Source: Amycolatopsis balhimycina FH 1894 (GTDB lineage Bacteria > Actinomycetota > Actinomycetes > Mycobacteriales > Pseudonocardiaceae). Taken from it: a stretch of DNA of 64,000 nt. This document shows positions 27,969 through 37,045 of this stretch, in pieces (the first letter of the stretch is position 1; each line of letters begins with the position of its first letter). Below the pieces are notes generated by a model. The model was not told the origin of the DNA and searched no databases. It was given only the letters and a program-made list of their open reading frames with translations. The position numbers were made by a program, and so were the translations under genes. The DNA is taken from contig NZ_KB913037.1 of NCBI RefSeq assembly GCF_000384295.1, positions 5,948,822 to 6,012,821 on the forward strand, in the 5' to 3' direction.

Positions 27969-28444
27969 GACTCGAGCCGCTGCGCCGCAGGGACATCGCC
28001 CGGTGCGTCGAGATCGAGCAGATCCTCTTCCCGGGCGACGACCCGTGGAGCTCCCGCGCGTTCCACTCCGAGCTGGACGCGGGCAACTTCTACCTCGCCG
28101 CGCGCCCGGACGAGGGCGACGAGCTCCTCGGCTACGCCGGGCTGGCCGTCGTCGGGCGCCGCCGCGGCGAGTACGAGGCGACCGTGCACACCATCGGCGT
28201 CGCCCCCGAGTACCAAGGCAAAGGCATCGGCAAGACGCTGCTGCGGGCGCTGCTCGAGCGGGCCGACGAGTTCGAGGCACCGGTGTTCCTCGAGGTCCGC
28301 ACGGACAACACGACGGCTCTCGCGCTGTACGAGAGCCATGGCTTCGAACGGCTCGGCATCCGGAAGCGCTACTACCAGCCCTCCGGCGCCGACGCGTACA
28401 CGATGGTCCGCCCGGCGCGGGCGCGAGACGAGGTAGCAGGCTGA
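27965..28444 (+). CDS. rimI: Ribosomal protein S18 alanine N-acetyltransferase
   Basis: 159 residues of the GNAT fold. The acetyl-CoA loop is [15 protein letters not shown], followed by [19 protein letters not shown], typical of RimI. It is coupled to tsaB (GTGA) and tsaD (TGATG). Confidence 0.93.
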   Translation: MRLEPLRRRDIARCVEIEQILFPGDDPWSSRAFHSELDAGNFYLAARPDEGDELLGYAGLAVVGRRRGEYEATVHTIGVAPEYQGKGIGKTLLRALLERADEFEAPVFLEVRTDNTTALALYESHGFERLGIRKRYYQPSGADAYTMVRPARARDEVAG

Positions 28445-29490
28445 TGTCACGCATCATCATGGGCATCGAAAGCTCGTGCGACGAGACCGGCGTCGGCCTG
28501 GTCCGGCTGCACGACGACGGCGCGGTCGAGCTGCTGGCCGACGAGGTCGCCTCCAGTGTGGAGCAGCACGCCCGCTTCGGCGGCGTGGTGCCCGAGGTCG
28601 CCAGCCGCGCGCACCTGGAGGCGATGGTCCCGACGACCGAACGTGCCTTCGCCACCGCCGGTCTCTCACTGTCCGATGTGGACGCCGTCGCGGTGACGGC
28701 AGGCCCGGGCCTGGCGGGCGCACTGCTCGTCGGCGTCTCGGCGGCCAAGGCGTATGCGACGGCGCTGGAGGTGCCGCTGTACGGCGTCAACCACCTGGCC
28801 GGGCACATCGCCGTCGACACGCTGCAGCACGGGCCACTGCCCACGCCCTGCCTCGCGCTGCTGGTTTCGGGCGGGCACACGCAGCTGCTGCGCGTCGACG
28901 ACATCGCGTCTTCGATCACCGAGCTGGGGTCCACAGTGGACGACGCGGCGGGGGAGGCGTACGACAAGGTCGCGCGCGTCCTCGGTCTTCCGTATCCGGG
29001 CGGCCCGCCGATCGACAACGCGGCCAAGAACGGCAACCCGGCGGCGATCGCGTTCCCGCGCGGCATGACGGGGCCGCGCGACGCGAAGTTCGACTTTTCC
29101 TTCTCCGGCTTGAAGACGGCGGTGGCCCGCTGGGTCGAAGGCGCGGCTCGCCGCGGCGAGGAGATCCCGGTGGACGATGTCGCGGCGTCGTTCCAGGAGG
29201 CCGTCGCGGACGTGCTGACCGCGAAGGCGATCCGCGCGGCGAAGGAACAGGGAATCGGCACGATCGTGATTTCCGGCGGCGTGGCGGCGAACTCGCGGCT
29301 GAAGGAACTGGCGGCCGAGCGCTGCGCGGCGGCGGGGATCGAGCTGCGCGTCCCGCGCCCGCGCCTGTGCACGGACAACGGCGCGATGATCGCGGCCCTG
29401 GGTGCGCACGTGGTGGCGGCGAAGCGCCCGACATCGGCGTTGGACTTCAGCGCGAACCCGGCGTTGCCGGTCGAGGTGGTCTCGCTCTGA
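28444..29490 (+). CDS. tsaD: tRNA N6-adenosine threonylcarbamoyltransferase TsaD
   Basis: 348 residues. It opens [15 protein letters not shown] and contains the metal-binding HxxxH in [11 protein letters not shown], then [10 protein letters not shown] and the ATP-loop [13 protein letters not shown]. It transfers the threonylcarbamoyl group to A37 of tRNA. It is the last of the coupled tsaB-rimI-tsaD set; a GH5 gene follows 1 bp later. Confidence 0.96.
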   Translation: MSRIIMGIESSCDETGVGLVRLHDDGAVELLADEVASSVEQHARFGGVVPEVASRAHLEAMVPTTERAFATAGLSLSDVDAVAVTAGPGLAGALLVGVSAAKAYATALEVPLYGVNHLAGHIAVDTLQHGPLPTPCLALLVSGGHTQLLRVDDIASSITELGSTVDDAAGEAYDKVARVLGLPYPGGPPIDNAAKNGNPAAIAFPRGMTGPRDAKFDFSFSGLKTAVARWVEGAARRGEEIPVDDVAASFQEAVADVLTAKAIRAAKEQGIGTIVISGGVAANSRLKELAAERCAAAGIELRVPRPRLCTDNGAMIAALGAHVVAAKRPTSALDFSANPALPVEVVSL

Positions 29491-29491
29491 C

Positions 29492-30421
29492 ATGAAGCGG
29501 TGGCTGGGGCGGGGAATCAACTTCGGCAACGCGCTCGACGCGTGGGGTGACGGTCCGGAGCTGCCACTCGACGAGCGGTACTTCGACGAAGTGGCCGAGG
29601 CCGGCTTCGACACCGTCCGCCTGCCGGTCCGGTGGTCGGCCCACGCCGAAGCCGCCCCGCCGTATTCGATCGATCCGGCGTTCTTCGAGCGCGTCGACGC
29701 CGGCGTGGACGCGGCGCTCCGCCGTGGTCTGAACGTCGTGGTGAACGTCCACCACTACCACGAGTTCTGCACCGAGCCGGAGGAACACGGGCCGCGCTTT
29801 CTCGCGCTCTGGCAGCAGATCGCGGCCCGCTACGCCGGTCACTCAGGCCGGCTCTGCTTCGAACTGCTCAACGAGCCACGCGGTCAGCTCACCGCGGTCC
29901 GGTGGAACGCCATCCTGGCGGAGGCACTCGCCGTCGTCCGCGCGGCGGACCCGGAGCGCACCGTGATCATCGGGCCCGCCGAGATGAACAGCCCCGACGC
30001 GCTGACCGCGCTCGCCGTCCCCGGCGACGACCACCTGATCGCCACGATCCACTACTACGCCCCGTTCGAGTTCACCCACCAGGGCGCCGGCTGGGTCGAG
30101 GGGGCGGCTCGATGGCTCGGTCGCACCTGGGGCGACGCCGCCGACGAGAACGCCGTGCGCACCGATCTGGCCAAGGTCGCGGCGTGGGGACGCGAACAGC
30201 GGATTCCGCTGTTCGTCGGTGAGTTCGGAGCCTTCTCCCGGGCCGACATGGCCTCCCGTGCGCGGTGGACGACCTTCGTCCGGACCGAGGCGGAGCGGCT
30301 CGGGATGAGCTGGGCCTACTGGGAGTTCGGCACGGACTTCGGCGCCTTCGACCTCGAACTCGGCGCCTGGCGCGAGCCGCTGCGGCGGGCACTCCTCGGC
30401 GACGGGGATTCCCCGCGCTGA
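29492..30421 (+). CDS. Glycoside hydrolase family 5-like enzyme, apparently cytosolic
   Basis: 309 residues forming a TIM barrel. It starts RGINFGNALDA and has VRLPVRW, VVVNVHHYHEF, the acid/base Glu in ELLNEPRG and the nucleophile Glu in FVGEFGAFS, all in GH5 positions. There is no signal peptide, so it should act inside the cell or be released by lysis. It starts 1 bp after tsaD and is probably co-transcribed, although no functional link to t6A is known. The substrate is unknown. Confidence 0.85.
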   Translation: MKRWLGRGINFGNALDAWGDGPELPLDERYFDEVAEAGFDTVRLPVRWSAHAEAAPPYSIDPAFFERVDAGVDAALRRGLNVVVNVHHYHEFCTEPEEHGPRFLALWQQIAARYAGHSGRLCFELLNEPRGQLTAVRWNAILAEALAVVRAADPERTVIIGPAEMNSPDALTALAVPGDDHLIATIHYYAPFEFTHQGAGWVEGAARWLGRTWGDAADENAVRTDLAKVAAWGREQRIPLFVGEFGAFSRADMASRARWTTFVRTEAERLGMSWAYWEFGTDFGAFDLELGAWREPLRRALLGDGDSPR

Positions 30422-30427
30422 GAGCAC

Positions 30428-31579
30428 TCAGGAAGCCGCGACCTCGCGCCGGGCCGCGGACGCCACCCCGAGCAGCTCCTCGATCGCCGCGACCGCCAGG
30501 ATCGCCGCATTGCCTTCGCCGTAAGGGTTTCCGACCTGCGCGGGACGCAGCTCACCGCTCAGGACCCGCGCCGCCGTGTCGGCGATGCGGGCGGTGTCCG
30601 TGCCCACCAGCCACGCGCATCCCCCCTCGACGACCTCCGCCCGCTCGGTGACGTCCCGCAGCACCAGCACCGGGGTGCCGAACGTCGGCGCCTCCTCCTG
30701 GATACCGCCCGAGTCCGTCAGCACCAGCGACGCCAGCCGCAGCGCGCGGACCAGGTCCGGGTACTCCAGCGGGTCCGTGACCGTCACCCGCGGCAGCCCG
30801 CCCAGCGCCGCCTCGACCTGGCCGCGGACCCGCGGGTTCGGGTGGGCTGGGAACAGCACCTGCACGTCCGGGTGCTCGGCCACGATCAGCTGCACCGCGG
30901 CCAGGGTCCGCTCGAGCGGCTCACCCCAGGACTCGCGGCGGTGCGACGTCACGAGCACCAGCCGTTCACCCGCCTCCGCGATCTCCATTTCCAGCAACGC
31001 CAGCGCCGTGTCCCGCGCCGGGACGTCACGGGCCGCGATCTCCAGCACCGCGTCGACGATGGTGTTGCCCGTGACGGCGATCCGTTGCCGCGCAACGCCT
31101 TCCGTGCGCAGGGCCGCCGCCGCGCCGAGTGTCGGCGCCAGGTGCAGCGCCGCGATCCTCGACACCATCTGCCGCGCGGCCTCCTCCGGGAACGGCGCCG
31201 CGAGGTCGTGCGTGCGCAGCCCGGCTTCCAGGTGGACCACCGGGATGCCCAGCCAGAACGCGGCGAGCGCGCCCGCGAGCGTCGTCGTCGTGTCGCCCTG
31301 GACGACCAGCGCGGCCGGGGTGTGCCGGCGCAGCACGCCGTCGAGCGCGGGCAGCAGGCCGGCCACGAGCTCCGCCTGGCTGCCGGTGACCCGCGGCGGC
31401 ACGTCCAGCCACGCGTCCGCGGCGAGGCCGAACGGTTCCAGGGCCTGCTCGACCATGCCCGCGTGCTGGCCGCTGTGCACCAGGACCGGCCGCAGCACCG
31501 GATGCCTGTCCAGGGCCAGTGCGAGCGGCGCGAGCTTGAGCGCTTCCGGCCGGGTCCCGGCCAGCACCATCACATCCAC
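30428..31579 (-). CDS. wecB: UDP-N-acetylglucosamine 2-epimerase (non-hydrolysing)
   Basis: 383 residues with VLAGTRPEALKLAP, HSGQHAGM, VQGDTTTTLAGALAAFWLG, HLEAGLRTHD, VTSHRRESWGEP and LTDSGGIQEEAPTFG, all diagnostic of WecB/MnaA. It supplies UDP-ManNAc for surface glycans. GTG 31579 is preferred because GGAG lies 7 bp upstream. It sits downstream of the surface-sorting cluster on the same strand and may feed the processive glycosyltransferase there; that link is inference. Confidence 0.92.
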   Translation of the reverse strand: MDVMVLAGTRPEALKLAPLALALDRHPVLRPVLVHSGQHAGMVEQALEPFGLAADAWLDVPPRVTGSQAELVAGLLPALDGVLRRHTPAALVVQGDTTTTLAGALAAFWLGIPVVHLEAGLRTHDLAAPFPEEAARQMVSRIAALHLAPTLGAAAALRTEGVARQRIAVTGNTIVDAVLEIAARDVPARDTALALLEMEIAEAGERLVLVTSHRRESWGEPLERTLAAVQLIVAEHPDVQVLFPAHPNPRVRGQVEAALGGLPRVTVTDPLEYPDLVRALRLASLVLTDSGGIQEEAPTFGTPVLVLRDVTERAEVVEGGCAWLVGTDTARIADTAARVLSGELRPAQVGNPYGEGNAAILAVAAIEELLGVASAARREVAAS

Positions 31580-31680
31580 CGTGCGGTGCTCCTTCTCCAC
31601 GTAGTTCAGTATCCCGGAAAATTTCCGCCTGCAGGCCGTAGGAGTTGCCCAGTATCCAGGCTCTGCAATTTCTCCCGTAG

Positions 31681-31713
31681 GCCGCCGGCGCGCGAGGGGC
31701 ACACGCCGGCGGC
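31681..31713 (-). terminator. Terminator after the LAATG peptide gene
   Basis: GCCGCCGGCG and CGCCGGCGGC arms around a 13-nt loop, just downstream of the small minus-strand gene and upstream of wecB. Confidence 0.6.
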
Positions 31714-31720
31714 CCGTGTC

Positions 31721-31900
31721 TCAATCCCGCGCCTGGGAGAGACGGCGGTTGCGGCGGTGGACGGCGATCAGCACACCGGTCCCGAGCAGGACAAGGAGCA
31801 CGCCGACGGCCAGCCACCACCCGAGGTCGGCGCCGGTGGCGGCGAGGGTGCCCACGCCACCTCCGGCCACGCCGACGCCCGCACCCGGCATCCTGTACAT
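31721..31900 (-). CDS. Small LAATG-type membrane/surface peptide
   Basis: 59 residues from an ATG with GAGG upstream. A Gly-rich start leads to LAATG, one transmembrane helix (WWLAVGVLLVLLGTGVLIAV) and a basic tail HRRNRRLSQ. LAxTG-helix-basic is the order of class E sortase sorting signals, but there is no signal peptide and almost no ectodomain, so it may instead be a tail partner of the preceding gene. It starts 11 bp after the choice-of-anchor P gene on the same strand. Confidence 0.6.
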   Translation of the reverse strand: MYRMPGAGVGVAGGGVGTLAATGADLGWWLAVGVLLVLLGTGVLIAVHRRNRRLSQARD

Positions 31901-31911
31901 CCGGGCCTCAC

Positions 31912-32682
31912 TCAGGCCCGGGCCGCGCGACGGCGGAGGATGCGCGTGCCGACCGGGACCGCGATCGCGCCGAGCAGGCCGAGCCCGATCCACAGGCCCG
32001 CGCCGGACGCCAGCGGCATCGGCGGAGCGGCCGGGCCGCAGGTCGCGGACGAGACGATCACGTCACCCGAGCCGAGCGCTTTGAGGCCTTCGCCGAGCAG
32101 CTTCACGTGGACGGCGTTGACCGTGAGGCTGCCGTCTTCGTTCTTGATCTGCTCGTTCAGGATGATCGTCGCGACGTTGACCGGGCCGAGGCCCACCTTG
32201 ATCTGTGTGTTCGGCGCCGGGGTGGCGTCGACGGCACCGATGCTGCCGAGGTTCGCGCCGACCAGCTTGGTGCTGCCCTCGACGCCCTTCTGCGTCGCGG
32301 TGCAGACGGCCTCGACGAGCTTGATGCCGACGTCGCCGAGGGCCGGCTTGAGCAGCGGCAGCCCGACGTCGGCGGTGCTCGCCTTCGCCGTCACCGCACC
32401 GGAGTTCTCGTCGCGCTTGGCCTCGGTGTTGATGGCGCCGGCCTTGAGGATGCCGGGCAGGTCGACCTTCGCCAGGCTGCTGCTGGTCGGGCCCGCGGTG
32501 TTCGCGGCCGCGAACGGGCCCGCCTTCACCGCTTCCTGGCCGAGCAGCTTGACGTCGACCTTGACGCCGTACGCGGATCCGTCGCCGGGGGCCGCCGAAG
32601 CGGGGGCCGCGCCGGCGAGCACGACGCTCGCCACGACCGCGGCGAGCAGGCCGCCACGGCGCGCGAGGGAGCTCTTCTTCAA
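31912..32682 (-). CDS. Secreted choice-of-anchor P-like surface protein
   Basis: 256 residues. A clear Sec signal peptide (KKSSLARRG, hydrophobic core, APASA) is followed by a beta-rich ectodomain that ends GDVIVSSATCGP, a pattern of the actinobacterial choice-of-anchor P family. After a Pro-rich spacer come a transmembrane segment (about residues 222-245) and a basic tail RRRAARA, the tripartite layout of exosortase or sortase substrates. The exosortase-like gene lies divergently upstream across a 330-bp gap, so this is its probable substrate. Confidence 0.75.
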   Translation of the reverse strand: MKKSSLARRGGLLAAVVASVVLAGAAPASAAPGDGSAYGVKVDVKLLGQEAVKAGPFAAANTAGPTSSSLAKVDLPGILKAGAINTEAKRDENSGAVTAKASTADVGLPLLKPALGDVGIKLVEAVCTATQKGVEGSTKLVGANLGSIGAVDATPAPNTQIKVGLGPVNVATIILNEQIKNEDGSLTVNAVHVKLLGEGLKALGSGDVIVSSATCGPAAPPMPLASGAGLWIGLGLLGAIAVPVGTRILRRRAARA

Positions 32683-32856
32683 CTGATCCTCCGAATTTCG
32701 CTGGAGTTATCGGGGGGTGCGTGACCGCGGCGCGGAGGGAACCGGCTTGCCTCGACTCGGCACGCGAATCGACTATCGCGAAGTGCGGCGCGAATAGCAC
32801 TCGATATTTCCCGAATCACCGGATCGGGTATGGCCGTTCGGTGTTTCCGCAGGTCG

Positions 32857-32941
32857 CGTTCGGCGTCACTCGAACGGCGGAACAAGTTTGGTGAAGGTCC
32901 AGCCGATTGGGTCGGCGTTTCCCTCCTTCGGGGTGGAAACG
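32857..32941 (+). promoter_or_regulatory. Structured leader of the exosortase gene (330-bp divergent gap)
   Basis: The gap 32683-33012 holds divergent promoters and three successive plus-strand hairpins: CGTTCG/CGAACG (32857-32876), GCCGA/TCGGC (32902-32916) and an 11-bp stem closed by a cUUCGg tetraloop (32916-32941). The flanks are AT-richer than the genes. No known riboswitch class was recognised by eye. A structured 5' UTR or attenuator is inferred. Confidence 0.4.
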
Positions 32942-33012
32942 TGGGCCACTCATGTCTTACGCTCGCCCGGGGTCCGCAGCTTGATCGAAGAATCGACACC
33001 GAGAGGAACGTC

Positions 33013-33552
33013 GTGGCCGTAGCGAGCGCTCCGAACGCAGGAATGGCAAAGTTTCCGCTGGTCATGGCGTTGAGCGCGCTGGCTGCCGCGGGTGTTGCGG
33101 TGGTGCTGGCCGAGCGGTTCTACCGCGAGCTGGAAGTGCGGCTCGCCGGGGCCATCCTCGATCTGTTCACTACATCGGGTGTTTATGTCGCCCCCGATCG
33201 GGAGTCCGTTTACTTTGGGTTGAGCAGTGCTGCGCCGTTCGGGTTGAGAATGACGCCAGAATGTTCTTCGGCGTTCCTTTTGCTCCCCTTGGTCGTTGTG
33301 ACGATGGTCATGATGTACTTCCGGCCTTCGAATGCCCGGCGGCTCTTCTTTTCGCTCGGCATTTCCGCTGTCGTCGTCGTTCTGGTGAACCAGCTGCGCA
33401 TTCTCACGATCGTCGGTCTCGTGCACTGGTTCGGCACCGACGAGGGCTACTACTGGGGCCACACGCTGCTCGGCTCGATGGTCAGCGTGTTCGGCGGCGC
33501 CGTCTCGATCGTCCTGTTCGTCTGGCTGGCCACCCGGAAGAAGAAGGCATGA
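33013..33552 (+). CDS. Exosortase/archaeosortase-family transpeptidase
   Basis: 179 residues with about four or five membrane helices. Three candidate catalytic residues fall in the family's order: Cys84 in TPECSSAFLLLP, Arg129 in VNQLRIL and His150 in YYWGHTLLGS. It is shorter than Gram-negative EpsH exosortases but similar to actinobacterial forms. Such enzymes cut a C-terminal tripartite signal and transfer the protein to a membrane or glycan acceptor. GAGAGGA precedes the GTG. It overlaps the glycosyltransferase by 4 bp (ATGA), and the likely substrate gene is divergent. Confidence 0.8.
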   Translation: MAVASAPNAGMAKFPLVMALSALAAAGVAVVLAERFYRELEVRLAGAILDLFTTSGVYVAPDRESVYFGLSSAAPFGLRMTPECSSAFLLLPLVVVTMVMMYFRPSNARRLFFSLGISAVVVVLVNQLRILTIVGLVHWFGTDEGYYWGHTLLGSMVSVFGGAVSIVLFVWLATRKKKA

Positions 33553-34925
33553 GCGTCAAGGTCCTGCTGGCGATCACGCAGGCGTTCGCGCTGACCATGA
33601 GCGTGGCGTTCCTCGTCTACGTGGTCGTGATCGTGGTGCCCTACCTGCGCCGCAAACCCGCCCCGGTCGGCGATCCGGCCGGCTTCACCTGGCACTTCTT
33701 CGTGCCGTGCCGCGACGAGCAGACGGTCATCCGGGAGACCATCCGCTATCTGCGGACGACGTTCCGCAAGGCGCACGTCTGGGTCGTCGACGACGACTCG
33801 GAGGACCGCACCGCCCGCGTCGTCCGGATGCTGTGGCGGCGCCACGGCGGCTACGACCCGTACCTGCACCTGGTGCCGCGCGTGCGGCCGGAGGCCCGGA
33901 CCGGCAAGGGGGACGCGCTGAACGCCGCCTACCGGGCCCTGAACGACTGGATGGGCCCGGACGCTTCGCGCGACGACGTCGTCGTGGTGGTCGTCGACGC
34001 CGACGGCCGGCCGGCGCCGAACTGCCTCGAAGTCTGTGCGGCGGACCACCTCTTCGGCGACCCGGAGGTCGGGGCCGTGCAGCTCGACGTCCGGATGGGC
34101 AACGCCGGGACGCCGCCGCCGTCGCGCAACCCGGTCGGCCGCTGGTTCGGCCTGAAGCTCGCCCAGTTGCAGGACCTGGAGTTCCGGACGGCGATCGCGG
34201 CAATCCAGACGTCCCGCGGGTTCACCGGCACGATCTCCATGGGCGGCAACGGCCAGTTCACGCGGCTGACGGCGCTCGACTCGATCGCGGGCGGCGAGGG
34301 GCAGCCGTGGCGCGGCTCGCTGCTGGAGGACTTCGAACTCGGCGTCCACCTGCTGACAGCGGGCTGGCGCACCGGGTTCACCCCGGATTCCCATGTGTCG
34401 CAGGAAGGGCTGTACAGCTTGCGGCGGTTCCTCGTGCAGCGCACGCGGTGGGGTCAGGGCACCATGCAGTGCGCCCGCTACCTGCGGCGGATCTGGGATT
34501 CACCGCACGTCAGCACCCTCGGCGCGGCGGAGATGATGTACTACCTCGCCCAGCCGTGGCTGCAGCTGCTCGGCTCGCTGCTGTACCCGATCCCGTTCGT
34601 GCTGCTGGTGGCCGGCACCGCGGGCGATCCGGCGCAGATGTGGACGTGGTTCACCGGCGGCGCCTGGATCCTGTTCGCCGTCTACGGCTCGTTCGGGCTG
34701 CTGCCGTTCCTCGTCTGGGGCCCGATCTACCAGCTGAAGTGCTTGCGCAGCAAGAACATCCTGCGCGGCCTGGGCATGGGCCTCGCCTACGCGGCGTACA
34801 TCTACACGTTCTACGTGACGTCGTGGCGTGCGTTGTTCCGCCTGGTGCGCGGCCGCAACGGCTGGGCGAAGACGCGCCGCAACACCGAACAGGCGGCCGG
34901 GGCGAAGGTCGCGCTCGACGCCTGA
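33549..34925 (+). CDS. Processive family-2 glycosyltransferase, membrane-bound
   Basis: 458 residues. An N-terminal helix (about 10-32) leads to a GT2 domain with DDD81-83, DAD150-152, the acceptor-site ED (LLED, 259-260) and QRTRW (296-300), the set of processive cellulose/hyaluronan-synthase-like enzymes. Three or four C-terminal helices follow. It is coupled to the exosortase gene, so it may build the glycan that receives the sorted protein or modify that protein. The sugar donor cannot be read from the sequence. Confidence 0.87.
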   Translation: MSVKVLLAITQAFALTMSVAFLVYVVVIVVPYLRRKPAPVGDPAGFTWHFFVPCRDEQTVIRETIRYLRTTFRKAHVWVVDDDSEDRTARVVRMLWRRHGGYDPYLHLVPRVRPEARTGKGDALNAAYRALNDWMGPDASRDDVVVVVVDADGRPAPNCLEVCAADHLFGDPEVGAVQLDVRMGNAGTPPPSRNPVGRWFGLKLAQLQDLEFRTAIAAIQTSRGFTGTISMGGNGQFTRLTALDSIAGGEGQPWRGSLLEDFELGVHLLTAGWRTGFTPDSHVSQEGLYSLRRFLVQRTRWGQGTMQCARYLRRIWDSPHVSTLGAAEMMYYLAQPWLQLLGSLLYPIPFVLLVAGTAGDPAQMWTWFTGGAWILFAVYGSFGLLPFLVWGPIYQLKCLRSKNILRGLGMGLAYAAYIYTFYVTSWRALFRLVRGRNGWAKTRRNTEQAAGAKVALDA

Positions 34926-34929
34926 AAAG

Positions 34930-34980
34930 CCGTGAATGGCACATTGAGGGACTTGAAGTCCCTCAATGTGCCATTCACGG
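34930..34980. terminator. 51-bp near-perfect palindrome between convergent genes
   Basis: 25-bp arms (left arm begins CCGTGAATGGCACATTGAGG) around a single central base, filling the gap between the glycosyltransferase and the amidase. It probably acts as a bidirectional terminator. It belongs to a family of alignable palindromes in this window. Confidence 0.75.
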
Positions 34981-34988
34981 ACATCGCG

Positions 34989-36887
34989 TCAGAACGCCGG
35001 CAGGATCCGCACGTCGTCCGCCTTGACGAACGCGATCCGGTGCCCGAACTGGATCTGGACGTACCTGAGCTTGCCCTTGACGACGACGTGATCGGACACG
35101 TCGAACGTCACCGCGTAGTAGTACTCCGAGCCGGCTGTCCCGGCCGAGGAGTACTTCTGGCCCGCGGACAGCGTGTACGGCAGCGGCGTGATCGCCTGCA
35201 CCGGCACGTTCGCCGGGTAGGCCTCCGGCTCGGGGTAGGCCCGCCCGTACACCGGCACCGACGCGAGGCCGGGCTTCGGCGTCACGACCCAGCCGATCGC
35301 GGGCTTCGCGACGCGAGCGTTGCGCGGGTTGGGGAACCAGCCCTTCTGCCCGAGGTACCAGATCGCGGTCCAGTCGCCACGGACCTCGGCGACGGCGTAC
35401 TGCTGCCCGGTCGCGACGCGGCTGCCGACGTCGGCGACGTCCATTGTGGACACCGAGCCGTCGGGGTGGAGGCCGGCGTCCTTGAGCAGCGGCGAGGTCT
35501 CACTGGGCTCCGAGTGCAGCACGACCGCCTCGGAACCGCGCGGCGCGCACGGCTGCCCGGCGGTGTCGCAGCCGGTGAACGCGGGCTGGTTCTTCGCGAA
35601 GTCCGGGTCGATGGTGACCAGCGACGAGCCGGGCAGGCCGAACCCGCCGAGCGGCGCGCCGAGCAGGTCGAAGTAGTGCGACCAGTCCCAGTAGGGGCCC
35701 GGGTCCCAGTGCATGCCCTTGATCGTCGCCGGGGTCGTGCCGGGCACGTTGTCGTGGCCGATGATGTGCGCCCGGTCGAGCGGGATGCCGTACTTGCGCG
35801 CGAGGTAGCCGACGAGCTTCGAGCTCGAGCGGTACATGGCCTCGGTGTACCACGTGCCCTTGGCGGCGAAGCCCTCGTGCTCGATGCCGATGGACTTCGC
35901 GTTGACGTACCAGTTGCCGGCGTGCCAGGCGACGTCCTTGGCCGGCACGTGCTGGGCGATCAGGCCGTCGTTCGAGCGGATGGTGTAGTGCCAGCTCACG
36001 TACGTCGGGTCCTGGGCGAGCTTCAGGACGCTGTCCCAGTAGCCCTCGGTGTCGTGGATGACGATGTGGTCGATCTTCTGGCTTTCGGGCCGGTTCGCGA
36101 GGTCGTGGTTGCCGTAGTCGTCCTTCGGCAGCTGCTGGTAGGGCGCGGGGACGGACTCGCAGGCGACGCGCCGGGGGCATTCGACGCCCGCGGGGTTCCC
36201 GCCGTGCTGCGGCAGCGTGAGGCCGGCCGTCGCGGCGAGCGTGACCTGCTGGCCGTCGTCGGTGGTGCGGGTCACGCCGCCGGCGATGGTGTCGAAGACC
36301 TCGTCGGCGAAGGTCTGCGCGGCGGTGGCGTCCGTGGAGCCGCTGTAGCGCGTGACGGCGCCGTACCAGTCCTGAGCGTCGCCGCCGCTGTTCTTGCCGA
36401 GCTCCCGCTGGAACTGCGCGAGCAGGGCGGCGCCGCCCCGGATGTTCTGGGTCGTGTCGGTCCGCAGGGTCGCCGCGTCGGTCCGGAGCAGCTGCGCGGC
36501 CCGGTCGACGGTCTGCAGTTCGGCGGGCGGCGGCACGGCGGGCCCGGCCTGCGGGTGCAGCGCGGGACGGGCGTCGTCGCCGCGCGGGTCCTCGCTGCCT
36601 TCGTCGTGGTGGCTGGTCGCCACCCCGGCCGCGCGCAGGTCGGTGAGGTGCATCGGGCCGTAGCCGGCGGAGGTGCTGGGCGTGCCGGCGTTGGAGTCCC
36701 ACCGGGACTCCAGGTAGGAGACGCCGAGCAGGACGTTCTCGGGAACGCCGAACTCGCCGGCGGCGGCGGCGAAGTCACGCTGCCGCTGACTGCTGGTATC
36801 GGCGTACGCGGGAGTGGCCAAACCGGCGAGAAGAGCAACGGCGGCGGCGACGGCCGCCGTTCTCGGGACAGGGCGGGACATGGGCAT
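34989..36887 (-). CDS. Secreted N-acetylmuramoyl-L-alanine amidase with N-terminal lysozyme-like domain
   Basis: About 632 residues. After the signal peptide (AAAVALLAGLATPAYA) a transglycosylase-like segment carries LLGVSYLESRWD and GYGPMHLTDLR. A linker leads to an amidase-2 domain (HIVIHDTEGYW, VSWHYTIRSNDGL, WHAGN, GIEHEG, IIGHDNVPG), with His/His zinc ligands in IVIHDTE and IIGHDN. The C-terminal 200 or so residues are beta-rich, probably SH3-like wall binding. ATG 36881 is an equally good start with better ribosome-site spacing. It is likely a cell-wall hydrolase. Confidence 0.87.
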   Translation of the reverse strand: MPMSRPVPRTAAVAAAVALLAGLATPAYADTSSQRQRDFAAAAGEFGVPENVLLGVSYLESRWDSNAGTPSTSAGYGPMHLTDLRAAGVATSHHDEGSEDPRGDDARPALHPQAGPAVPPPAELQTVDRAAQLLRTDAATLRTDTTQNIRGGAALLAQFQRELGKNSGGDAQDWYGAVTRYSGSTDATAAQTFADEVFDTIAGGVTRTTDDGQQVTLAATAGLTLPQHGGNPAGVECPRRVACESVPAPYQQLPKDDYGNHDLANRPESQKIDHIVIHDTEGYWDSVLKLAQDPTYVSWHYTIRSNDGLIAQHVPAKDVAWHAGNWYVNAKSIGIEHEGFAAKGTWYTEAMYRSSSKLVGYLARKYGIPLDRAHIIGHDNVPGTTPATIKGMHWDPGPYWDWSHYFDLLGAPLGGFGLPGSSLVTIDPDFAKNQPAFTGCDTAGQPCAPRGSEAVVLHSEPSETSPLLKDAGLHPDGSVSTMDVADVGSRVATGQQYAVAEVRGDWTAIWYLGQKGWFPNPRNARVAKPAIGWVVTPKPGLASVPVYGRAYPEPEAYPANVPVQAITPLPYTLSAGQKYSSAGTAGSEYYYAVTFDVSDHVVVKGKLRYVQIQFGHRIAFVKADDVRILPAF

Positions 36888-37045
36888 AAACCCCCAGGGT
36901 TCAGGTGCCAGACGTGAGCACCTAACCAGAAACTCACCCAGGGGGTAAGAGCTCGCCGGGTGGACCGGCCCCCGGGGGAACAAACCGGCCGGTCAGGCCG
37001 CCCACGTGGGCGGCTCACACGCCCGGGTGCACCCTCCTTGCACGA

